From Heterobilharzia americana (taxonomy: Eukaryota; Platyhelminthes; Trematoda; Strigeidida; Schistosomatidae), in NCBI GenBank assembly GCA_944470555.2, contig OX104129.1, positions 65,713,747 to 65,777,746 of the forward strand: DNA of 64,000 nt, read 5' to 3'. The first letter of the stretch is position 1. Every line of letters begins with the position of its first letter. Below the pieces are notes generated by a model, which did not search any database, was not told the origin of the DNA, and was given only the letters and a program-made list of their open reading frames with translations. Below are positions 38,801 to 51,500 of this stretch, in pieces. A program made the translations under genes and the position numbers.

Positions 38801-39542
38801 TTGTGACTTTCCTTCCTTTTTAGTTGAACCCTGCTGTCATGATTCTGGAGGAGACTGATTCCCACTGCATGAGAGAGCCTCTGATGTTCTTCGGAAAATC
38901 ATGATAACCATTCCCTTCGTGTGCTCGTGGTTGTCGTCTGGGTGACAATATCGGAGTAGATTATTGACCCTGCTCTCTAGTTGACAGTTTGGAGAGTCCA
39001 CTTCCATTCCACCTGCTTTCGCAGATTCCTAGCACTTCAATGATATACCTAACCACCTCTTCTGCATTCTAGGCAACCTCACTAGGTTAAAACATTGTTC
39101 GGACATTCCATATCCCTATCCTTACTCTTGCTTTCATAAAGAGAAGAGAAGACACATCGGCTGATTGGCTACCCGAAGGCTTTCACCAACCGGTGTTACT
39201 TCGCCTCTCCGATTCCAGTGAGGAATAAGTTTGTTCTTATGTTTTATATTTTGCCTATGCTTCGAAGTTTGTTTGGCGATTGGATTGGTTTTCCGGGATA
39301 GGTTTGATAGTCCTATGTCCAAGCTTCCCTCTTTATCCGGGTTTAGGACCGGCTAGTAACTAGTGAACTAGTTAACCAGGCGATGTTATTTTCTGGCACA
39401 AGTCAGCCTATACTCTTACGTTTCATTAATTCTTGTGTTTTTACTATACTGACTTATTGTTCCCCCTTAATTCTCCGTGGACTCCGGAGAAAAGATTACG
39501 TTGTATTGCGCAGGATTTTAAAGGCAATTAGTAGAGCAAGTG

Positions 39543-39594
<52 letters not shown>

Positions 39595-42500
39595 CTGTTG
39601 TACAATGGGCAAACTGATGCAATATCACATGCTAAGAACTTTGTATTGTAAACACAATTATGCTTCGGAATAAAGCAAATATATTATTATTATTCTGAAG
39701 TCGCTCAACTGCCTTGTACATAAGGTAACTCGGAAAAGTGTTACCCCAAGGCAGTCACCTTCGCTGTGACTTTTTATGCACCACTTCAGGTCAACTTAAG
39801 CAGCACTGAGCTTCTCTGCGTCAGTAAAACATGTATCATCTCGTACGTTGTATTTCCTTGGACGTTCTGTCATAAGCTCACAAAAATATAAGCAGTGCAA
39901 CATTGTTTCTGGTGCATCTTTTCATTTTTTCAACAATTTATCAACCGTTTGTCTATCTTTTAGCGATTTGTTATCCTGGGGTTTTAATGAAAGTTGATCG
40001 GAAAAAGATATGTGACGAAACTAATCAACCTATAGATTGTGTCGTATTCACTAGTGGGTATAGGGTTTTTTTGATGTAGTTTCCAATGTTCAGGCTTAAA
40101 AAACCGCTTTAAAATTAAATTTTCGTATTCCCGAGTAAAAGGGCTATGCAACCAGCTACTTTGAACAATGCTGCGCTTACTTCTCGTTATTACCAGTCGG
40201 GCGATTCTATCCGATGAAAACTACCTGCTTATAACGGTCAACTTATCAAGTTTAATTAAACTCTATAACCACTATTGATTACTTTATTTAATATTCCAGT
40301 AGTATAAAGACATATGGCTCTCATTCATTGTTGCCATAAAGCTAAATTTGTTTCATTTTCAAGTTCTTCCTCAATACTGGGTTGGGATGTTGACGATATA
40401 TTGAATAAACATATTGAAGATTTTGTTACGATTCCTGAACAGAGTATTGTGAAGCATGCATTAAAAGAAAGTAAGTCGTTATGAATGCCTATTATTCTGT
40501 GCTTGAATAAATCAATCACTGAACTCGTTTTTATATCATGTTAGTGTGAAATTGTCAGGTGGATAATATGTAGGCGACACGATACAGAAGTGTATCCATT
40601 AAACCTTTTTATTAAAACTTGGGCACTGTGGTAGAATTTAATTCCATATTAGATTTAATTATTTCATTTATAACACACAAAGATATAGTACTATTTACTA
40701 AATGACTTCGATCAATGATTTCTATTGTCACTAGGAAGTTCACATTTTCAAATCAACAGTTAAAGGCTTCATGCAGTGATGCCATGTTCTAGTCAGGCAG
40801 CCCTTAACAATTTTCTAGCCCAAACCTACTTCAGCTAACATTGTACCATGGGGCAGAGGGTGACTAGACATGCGTAACACATGTCCGGACCATCTGAGCC
40901 CATGAAGGTTCACAACCTCATCAACTAACTTATCTCTCCTACACCTGACTTCTGCATTAATCACATGGAGACACCACGACATACGATTTATGCTACGAAG
41001 GCAGTTAAACAAGTGGAACCACCTACTGTCATTCACCTGTTATGGCCATGTTTTACAGCTATATAGTAGAATAGAGTGGACTGAAGCACAGTATACTCGA
41101 CCCTTAACGGGCAATCTGATATCACGGTGGCACCATAGGTGGCTCAATTTGGTGGAGGCGAAGCGAAACTTTTGTATCAGTGTAGAGATTTCGTTGGCTA
41201 CTAACCAATGCACCAGAGCTGGTCCGACTTTCTAGGCAAGTGAAACGGTCAATGCGCTGAACCATTTCACTCCCTATTGTTAGACAAGGCGTCATTGAAG
41301 ACCAGTGTCGGAGCAACAGCTTGTTAAGGCATTCTCAAATTACCGCTTAATGTGTCCATATGGCTCTGCATCTTGTCGGGGTTTTCACCCGATAGATCTA
41401 TGTTACCTTCGTACTGTAGATCTACTAAGGAGTTTCCTGTAACACGATAAATCCCTTTTAAGTTAGACTATTAGAGCGGGTCCTCCATCAATACGTCTAT
41501 GATAAGTTTAATAAAAATGGAGAGTCAAACTCGCCATACATCTGTGGATAGCTTCTAAAACAAATTTCTCTTTCGAAGAATTCCAAATATTGTTCTACTC
41601 ATACTTTAAAGCCTTTAGGGAACCAATTTACTTTTCGGTCTTATCAAGTAGAAAATTATACGCAAAAATGGAAAAGTTAAGTGTTTATGACCACCTACTG
41701 CTTGTGGGGATTAATTACAAACAATGAAAGCACTGAGCCTTCAGTTACCCAGATCAAGCACAGTCTTAGATAAATAAGAAAATCAATGAAAAAAGTAATC
41801 GGTATGAAGCAAACTCAGCAAACATGTGACATATGATGACAACTCGAAAATGAAATACCACTCAGAAACCGTTTATAGGTTCAAGCATTAGGTAATGAGC
41901 CAAATCTATTGTATGAAGGCTAATGATGCTACCTGACAACGCAGACATTGGTAAATGTAGCGCGGTTAGAACCTGTGACAATCGCAGAAATTTCGACATT
42001 CGATTTTTATGGTCACCTCATGTTCTTTGTTTTTATTGGTAGTAAAAATTTCCATATCTCCCGTATAGATGCTACATCATTTGTATCATATGTGTTGCGT
42101 ATTGATTCGATGAACAAAGATTCAATAATCCATCTCTCTCTCTCTCCCTTTCTTCACCTAATTAAATGTAAGTCGGACCAGCTCTGGTGCATTGGTTAGT
42201 AGCCAACGAAATCTCTACACTGATACAAAAGTTTCGCTTCGCCTCCACCAAATTGAGCCACCTATGGTGCCACCGTGATATCAGATTGCCCGTTAAGGGT
42301 CGAGTATACTGTGCTTCAGTCCACTCTATTCTACTATATAGCTGTAAAACATGGCCATAACAGGTGAATGACAGTAGGTGGTTCCACTTGTTTAACTGCC
42401 TTCGTAGCATAAATCGTATGTCGTGGTGTCTCCATGTGATTAATGCAGAAGTCAGGTGTAGGAGAGATAAGTTAGTTGATGAGGTTGTGAACCTTCATGG

Positions 42501-45500
42501 GCTCAGATGGTCCGGACATGTGTTACGCATGTCTAGTCACCCTCTGCCCCATGGTACAATGTTAGCTGAAGTAGGTTTGGGCTAGAAAATTGTTAAGGGC
42601 TGCCTGACTAGAACATGGCATCACTGCATGAAGCCTTTAACTGTTGATTTGAAGATGTGAACTTTCAAGTGACTATAGAAATCAATAATCTTTTGACTCT
42701 AGATGATATTGCTGAGATTGGATGGCGTTGGAGCCAATGTATCGAGTCGTCATCTTAACTGCTATACTGAATCTTAGTGTGCTCTCTCCCTCGCTCTCTT
42801 TTCACTACTTCTTATTATATTTAACTGCTTTTGTACTCATTTTTTTTGTTTTTTTCTTAGTGCATTCCTATCCGGTGCGTTTACATGAGGTTTGATAACT
42901 TAGACTGTTATGCATGAATGACATTGTCTGTCAGAGTTTGACCAACGTTTAATTTTCATCTAGATGACTACCTGAATCATGTCTGTTATAGCGATGACTG
43001 CATCAAAATGAAACTAACTTCGTGGTTTAGAAAATCGGAAGCAGTTGCACAAGTTCATCCAGGAGGCTTTCAATACTGTTGGAAAATGAAGCCACAAGAA
43101 CACTGGAGCATAGTCACCCCTGGTTGAGTTGTATTTGGGAAAGTCTTAAGCGTGTGATTTATGTCGTCTAGATATATTTAAGGCATCCGCGCTGCGATAG
43201 CAACTATCTCTTATTCCAGTAGATCGCTTCATAGGTTGATCATATGCAACTTTCCTTATCAGTCACTTCGAGAGCTGCTGAACAACTGTTAGTACGAAAA
43301 CCTCCCAAATGATATGATTAACACCTTTTTAAGCTTCTAAAGTTCGCGTTATGATTACTGAATAATTGTCTCCCTGGTATTGAAATATATGTTGGACATC
43401 AGAACTCTTCACTTGGTGCTTCTAATGCATGAGAACAATCTTATGAAGATAGTTATCGAACAGACAGACTCGGTGTTGATCTGTTGGTGTGATCGTAAAC
43501 TTTCTTTTGCTCAGATTACTCAAACATATAATACGCTTGCTCGGTCATTGTCTGTTTCGGTGGGCAATGCTATTTGGAGTAGGGTTTTTTCTAAATAAAA
43601 GATTTATAGCGACTACATTGAAACGTGTCATCAGTCAATTAAGTTTCTGACTCTTGATTATGACCTGTATTAGGAATTGTAGACTTCCCGGTTGGAATCC
43701 GTGTGTCAACTGAAATTGGTTGGTATTTGGAAACTTTAGGTGATAATTTTCAGAGTTGATCTCAACAACATGAATGCATTCACAAAGTATCTTTCGTTAT
43801 TGTTTTGTCCCGTCTTCTCTTCTTATCACTGTACAACTTTCGATTACCTTCTCCTTTCTCACTTCTACCTTTGGATAATAATCTCCAATCTACTAAGTGC
43901 TTTTTAAGTAAGTCTATGTATTTTCTCACATTAAGACTGTATTGTCTATACACTGAAGAACAAATGGTCTTTTACTGGTAGTAAATCTACATTATGATCA
44001 CGCACTTCCTTGATGATGTCATCAGTGCTGAGAACAAAATAAACAACGAAATCAAGCAGCCTTGCCAAACCCTACTATTGATTTCATACATTGAATAAAG
44101 GCAGCTATTTATTTTCTATATGGGCTACTTTTTAGTATAAAGTGACAAACTTAAATAACACACGTGACTTCGAAATAGCTAAGTCACGGTTCACCATAGG
44201 AAACAAATTTATAAAATCAGCTACTCTTTAGTCAACAAAGAAAGCATGGTTATAATAGTAGTTAGAATAGTTACACAGAACTTAATGAAATAAAATTGAA
44301 AGTAGAACAGTGACAACAATGAAAATCAGTAGGTATACGTGGTTTGATATGCGTGATTGACATTAGTCACTTTATTTAAACGATATAGTATGGAATGTTA
44401 TATCTTATATATGAGGAAGGCAATGTTGTTTATATGGTTTCAGTGAAGCAGATGGTTTTCTCATTGGAGAACAACATCATCTTAATTCATTGATTCCGAA
44501 TGAAATATTTAAGTTAAAGGTGTAACATCAAGAATTGCATACTTATGATTTGAGGTGGTCATATTATCTGCATAATCCACTGACTCCTGTAGGATCGTGG
44601 AGCCGATATACACTCCTGGCTCAAAAAAAGGATTTCCAAGTTTGCATAAACAATATCATCGTTTAAGCGCTAGTCTTCTGCATTTATCATAAAAATACTC
44701 TATGTAAAAATTATGAACATGACTTCCATAGTAGAAACTACAAACACACTTTTATTTGAAAGCATTTCTTAGGGAAAATTGTAAACTATCTTCCCTAATT
44801 TCATGCCAAGACTAATGTATCACTACCCAACTGGAAGGTACTACACCGCATAAAAAGCCAACTAAAATCCACTCTCCAGCTATTCTAACGAACGCATAAA
44901 AGAAAGTAACAGCTTCTCATAGTCCTCTAAGGAGAAAAGTAACTCCCAATTCTTTCATATATGTACTATCAGTTCGACTGTCTGAGATAGCCGTGGTTTG
45001 GCAAACTTGTATTGACACTGGATAACGATTGAAGGTGAAATGAGAATTTGGGCTGCAGCAGGATTCGAACCAGGAACTTTCAGGTTTCTGGCCCAGTGTT
45101 CTAATAACTGATCTACGAGACCCGACTGCTATGTGAGTTCATGATCCATTGCTATCTCTTGATCGTGCTCACAACAGCTGCCCAATCAGGACTTCTCATC
45201 CCAGTCGAAATAGAGACAAATTAGATAGATAGAGAGAGAGAGAGATTCTAAGGGCCACCCTAGCAACCAATGGAGCGACTATTCACATTTCTCTTTTCTA
45301 TGAAAAATTGTCTTCCCAACCAAAATACCCCACCCTGATTGGTTATTTTACCAGTTGTTACGATGACCCTGAAAGTCGCCCATTAGAGGAGGGAACATCA
45401 TACTGATTATCAATTTGACTATCTGAGATAGCTCTGTGGTTTAGCAGACGCATGCTTTGACTTTGTACAAAACGTAAAACTTTGATAGATTGATAGTTAC

Positions 45501-48500
45501 GATAGTCAATCAAAGAAAAAAGTTGACATGAATGTAGCCAAATACGAACCACAGCAAAACGCGGTCCATAGATGTTTTTTTTTAAAATTCACAAATGTAA
45601 ACTCTTTTAAAATTTCATTTACTGGCTTTTTAATGAAAACCCTGACAGTTTAAGAATTGGAAAGTGGTGGAGCATTTCAACTGTAAGATAAAATGACGTT
45701 ATGATTTCAACATTTTATAATCACCTTTTTCTTGTTTTCAGCCAGTAGCAATGGTTCATTTAAGATTTTTATCAATTGGTTGGATCGTGAAAAAACCAGT
45801 CCAGTCTACTTAAAAGCTTTATTTACAGCTATTCAATTGAACAATTGTTTATATTGTATTGTATGCAAATTGTATCCATCAACTGAGTGAGTTATTGTTT
45901 GCATTTTAATTGTGTTCTATAAGTTTTTATTTATCAGATAAATACAATAAACTACTTTTCTGACATTAATGATAGATAATTGCTAATAGTGGAATACATG
46001 ACATGGGTTTCGTCCTGTATGGGACTCATCGACTAGATGTACCTACTTTACTCTCTTCTCTTTTAGTATATGTGTATTTCTGGAGAATATAAATTCCATA
46101 TTAGATATACAGTGTTATTTACTGGACAAAACAAATAAAATTATCAGCACTGATGCAAAAAAATGTGGCTTAGCAACTGTATGCTATGTCCTGCATTGTG
46201 AAAAGTGATCCAAATCTATTGTATGAGGCTGACTGGTACTATTTATTTACCCAGATTTCATTAGATGTAGCGGAGTTCAAATCTATGACCCATTGGTAAA
46301 ATATCTAATGTTTGGACCAATGAGCTAGATTTTGATTACTTTTAAATTAGAGTCTAATTGAGTTACACGTTTTTCCAACTGGTTGGAAATAAACAATATT
46401 AGATCCGCTTGAATTCATAGTCCTGAGGTTAGTACTTGTAGTAGTTAGAAATTGTTTTTGTTACTGACCAACTTACCAATGATTATGCTCAGTAAGTTAT
46501 TAAAAAGAAAAGAGTTCCACAAATAAACTTATTTTCGACGATTTCATACTCAAACTTTGTAATAGTGTCTACATTCACTGGCAAAGAATGTTAACATGGT
46601 TTAAGGCTCTTTATGTTCACTAAAATGGTATGGAAATGAATCATTTGATAGTGTGGATATGCACTTAATAGAACAAACAGCACTAAGCAAAGTTTGATTG
46701 TTACTGAGGAAGGTAATAGCATTCGAAATTTCGTGCTGGTATTCATCACAAACTGATATCGGTTGAAGAACAATTTAAAACTTGGGAGCTGTTTCGGGAC
46801 TCCTCAGAAGTTCCCACCCACGATCCCACCAGGGAGCGAATCCAGGATTTCCAGGTTCGCCAATCAGCATGTTACCATTGAGCCACTGACTTGAAATCCA
46901 ATGGTCCACAACTTTTTACTTCTGTTAATTCGCGATATAGCATGACCTTCATTCAGTGTAGTCATTGAGTAATTGTCCTCACTTCATAATTAGTTTCCCC
47001 ACTGGTCATGACTTCTCATTAGGATCAACTTAAAATCAATGAGCAAATCCCCACAAACCTCCAAATTGAGTGTTTTTAAATAACAATGAATTGCATTGTC
47101 TCAATTGGAAAAAAAGATTATCTGGTTAATTTTGAGAATGGAAATGTTAAAAAGTGAAGGGGAGTTTGTTTTTAGAATTTCTAAAACTTCAGCAATCCAA
47201 AGTAGACCTTTTACTTCAAATGAATCTTCTATCAACGGGATAGCGTAATGTATCTGGAGTGGAATCCGGGAGGCAGGTACATCTGACTGATGAGTCAAAA
47301 ATAGGACGAAACGTGCGTCCTAAATTCTATTGCTGGCCACTATCCATCATTACTATCGAATTGAAATCAAAAATGACATTGAGGGGTATGAGAAGAAGGT
47401 CATATGCCAGTAGGGATTGGTGAATTTGGTTCAGTTAACCACGAGAAATTACAAGTAATAACATATCTGCATTCACCTTTATTTGATCATCTGGAGTGTT
47501 GGATAGTCTCTCTCTTGATTTGGCCTATGTACTTCTTGATTCATCAGGAATATCCTAAATGATATATACATATCATTTACAAACTATTTGAACAGAGCTC
47601 GAGCAATTCGACCCTGTTTAGCAATAGGGAATTACGACAACTGACATACGTTGCACAAGAGGTGGCTATCATGCCCTCGGTGGCTTAGTGGATAAAGAAA
47701 GCTCTTAGGTTTGAAGCTAAGGGTACTGGGTTCGAGACTTGGTGAGGACAACATCACTCACTGAGGATCACGTACATCCTGCTGACGAGTTCGAAATAGG
47801 ACGTAACGCGCTTTTGAGATCCCTCTATTAGTCATCAAGATCAATATGACTTCATGAATATCTGGCAGTATCGTATCGAGGCATCCACATAGGAGCTTAT
47901 CTGCCAACAGAGGTCAAGCAATTCAGCCCTATACAGCAACGAGAAATTACAAGTATCATTACAATAACATATTGTTTAATTGTTCAACTTTTAAGAATGT
48001 AATCACCGAAAACTATTTTGTTCACTGAACGCTTTTAAAAAGAAAACTATAATATTGATATACATACTTCATGCATTCGCATTTAATCGGTTTAATGAGA
48101 CCAATGGCTAACACATAAGCTACAGTTAGCTAAAGGTGAAAATAATGATTTCCAAAATGCTTGAAAGTCAACTTATTTTACCCTGTCCAACGAAATTATA
48201 CCAAAAACACAAGTAAAGAAATTGTGCTAAGAAATAATATTTACTTATATGTGGCATTATCAAAGAAAACTGATTGAATGTTGCTTACAAACGAATATAC
48301 ACTAGATTTCTTGTATTAACAAGAGCCTGCCACCATCACATACTGCTTGTATGAACCTCGCCTAGGTAACTAGTTACTAGCTGGTCCTAAACCCGGATAA
48401 AGAGGGAAGCTTGGACATAGGGCTACCAACCCTATCCCGGAAAACCAATCCAATCGCTAGACAAACTTCAAAGCACAGGCAAAATATAAAACATAAGAAC

Positions 48501-51500
48501 AAACTTATTCCTCACTGGAATCGGGGAAATGAAATAACGCCGGTTGGTGAAAGCCTTCGGGTAGCCAATCAGCCGATGTGTCTTCTCTTCTCTTTATGAA
48601 AGCAAAAGTAAGGATGGGGATATGGAATGTCCGAACAATGTTTGAACCTAGTGAGGCTGTCGAGAATGCAAAAGAGATGATTAGGTATATCACTGAAGTG
48701 CTAGGAATCTGCGAAAGCAGGTGGAATGGAAGTGGACTCTCCAAACTGTCAACTAGAGAGCAGAGTCAATAATCTACTCTGATATTGTCACCCAGACGAC
48801 AACCATGAGCACATTGAGTTTTGGAGTGGCTATTATGATGTCGCCGAGAGCATCGAAGGCTCTCATGCAGTAGGAACCAATCTCCTCCTGTAAGATCATG
48901 ACAGCATGATGGAGTCAACTCAAAAGGAAGGAAAGTCACAATCACACTATATCAAATAACCAGGTTACTATCTGGGAAGAGATCAACGCAGATAAAACCA
49001 ATGAAAGATAGTGGAGGAAACCTAGTTACCAGAGAGGAGAAACAAAGGAAACAATGGGCCGACCACTTCAGAAAACTCTTGAGTCGACCACCACCACCTG
49101 CGACTCTTGCAGAAATACCGCCAACAGCCCAGTCACAGAATTACCAGTAAACACAAGCCCTCCGACAAAAGCAGAAGTCCTGAACGCCATATAGTTACTG
49201 AAATCTGGGAAAGCGGCAGGACCAAATGGAATTCCTCTAGAAGCACTGAAAATAGAAGCAGAGACAACAGCGGACATGCTCACACCACTGTTGCAGAAGG
49301 TTTGGAAGGAAGGAAGGAAAGGTACCTGGCGATTGGGAGGAGGGTTACCTTGTCAAACCCCTAAAGAAGGGAGATCTGAGTGTTTGTAAGAACTGGCGAG
49401 GAATCATGCTCCACTCCAGTTCACCACAAGCAAAATATTAAGCGGTATCACCCTGGAGAGACTAAAGGATGCACTGGATTCAAAATTACGACCGGAACAG
49501 GCTGGCTTCAGGAAGGACAAATCATATGCGGATCAAATTGCAACGGTATGCTACGCATCATCATAGAACAGAGTATAGAATAGCAGTCAGCTGTTTACAT
49601 CAACTTCATCGACTTTGAAGAGGTCTTTGACAGCGTCGACTGAGAGGTAATTTGGAAACTGCTTCCATACTATACTACGGAATACCACAAACCTTTATCA
49701 ACCTCATTCAACAGCTATATGAAAAGGCCACATGCCAAGTGATTCACAATGAAAAACTCAGTGAAGACAGGAGTAAGACAAGGCTACCTTTTATCACCCA
49801 TTATCTTCCTGACTGTGGTGGACTGGATCTTGCAGCAAACCGTGAGATGAGCATACGCTGAACCGATGAAAACGGCCTAGAAGATTTAGATTTCGCTGAT
49901 GATTTATGTCGAATGTCTTGTCTCACAAGCTCAAAGATTTTCAGGCAAAAAGCAACAAGTTGACAGAAGAGGCAGCGAGGATGGGACTTCAGGTGAACTT
50001 AGAGAAGACAGGTGATGAAGATACCCAGCCAACAACAGCATCAACAACAAGAACCAATCACCATTAACGGAAGAAACCTAAGGGAAGTAATCTCTTTCAC
50101 CTACCTAGGCAACATCGTTTCAACGACAGGTGGCGGTACAAATGAGGACGTCAATGCCAGGATCGGAAATACAGCAGGACAGGCCTTCATTAATCTGAAA
50201 CCAGTATGGAGATCTACTGCACTCTACTCAGCATAAAGCGTGAACATGATCCGGATTTTCAACAGTGATGTCATTCAAGTAAGTCAGTGCTTCTATGTGA
50301 TGGTTGAGAGACTTGGCGTGTCACGAAAAGCCTTTCCAACAAACTACAGACATACATCATCAACAGCTGCCACCTACGCTCACTCGATACTGAAGGTGAG
50401 ATGACCAGAATAATAAGAATAAGCAACAAGGAACTCACTGTGGCTGTTTACGAACCAACCAACAACCTATCGCCCAACAGATATGCATAAGAAAGTGGAG
50501 ACGGATTGGATTGGGCATGGACTGAGAAAACCATTCGGAGACATCACGCGTCAGGCCAGGCTCTCGAATCCAAATGGGAAATGATGAGTTGGGCGTCCGA
50601 AGTGAGGGTGAAATGGAGGAGATGATGTGAAGAAGAAATGAAAGCTTGTAGGGATTGGTGGAGCCAGGTTGAAAAGACTGCAGTGAAGACAGTGCAATGG
50701 AGACGTACTACTGAAGCGGTATGTTTCACTAGGAACCCAAGGGACAAATAATAATCATAATACATGAACTAGTGCTATTGTAGCTTATCTGAAATCACGC
50801 ACGGACATCTGTTGGAGAACCGCTGAAAACCTTGGAGTACTGGACAGCTGTTTTGTTCTACTACAGATGCGTTCTGCTGAGGGGTCCTATACTAGGATGA
50901 AACACTTATCCATAGCTCCCAAGTTTTTAATAGTTCTCCAGCTGATGTCTGTCCGTGATAAACATCAAATTGAAGTTAACAGAATACCTACAAGCTTTCA
51001 TATTGAAAGAGAGAATCTATTTTTCCTTCTTCAATCTTTCCCCTTTGCTAACTCGATCAAATATTCATACTGAAACTCATCTATCCATTACACTTTCTCT
51101 GTGCGACGATTCTGTCAACATTTCATATTATATCACCTCTCTTTTGCTCTCCTACTCAGTATTTCAACGAAATTGGTCTTTGAATAATGATCAACAGGAT
51201 TTCTCTATATTTTATATTAGACTTGTCGTTTTTTTTAAAGCATAGCATAGTGTGGTATGCTAGCGTTTACTGCATAACGTTTCTCGCAAAATGTGTCCTT
51301 ATATTCATATTTTGACATCTTATACTTTTCTCAACATCTGCAGTCACACTTTATCTTCATGAATATTCTTTGCATTATCACCCACTCTGTAACAACAATA
51401 CATGCTGACTACCAGAGTGGAAATATAGTAGTGATAGACAGATTTAAATAAATTATCTTCTTTTTGTATAGGTCTACACTGTTGTCTCAATGCAAATTGG

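Noticed and set aside
41948..42199. 83-codon frame in the spacer of the inverted duplication
   Set aside because: Its start lies in SINE-derived sequence and the end runs into the RTE arm.
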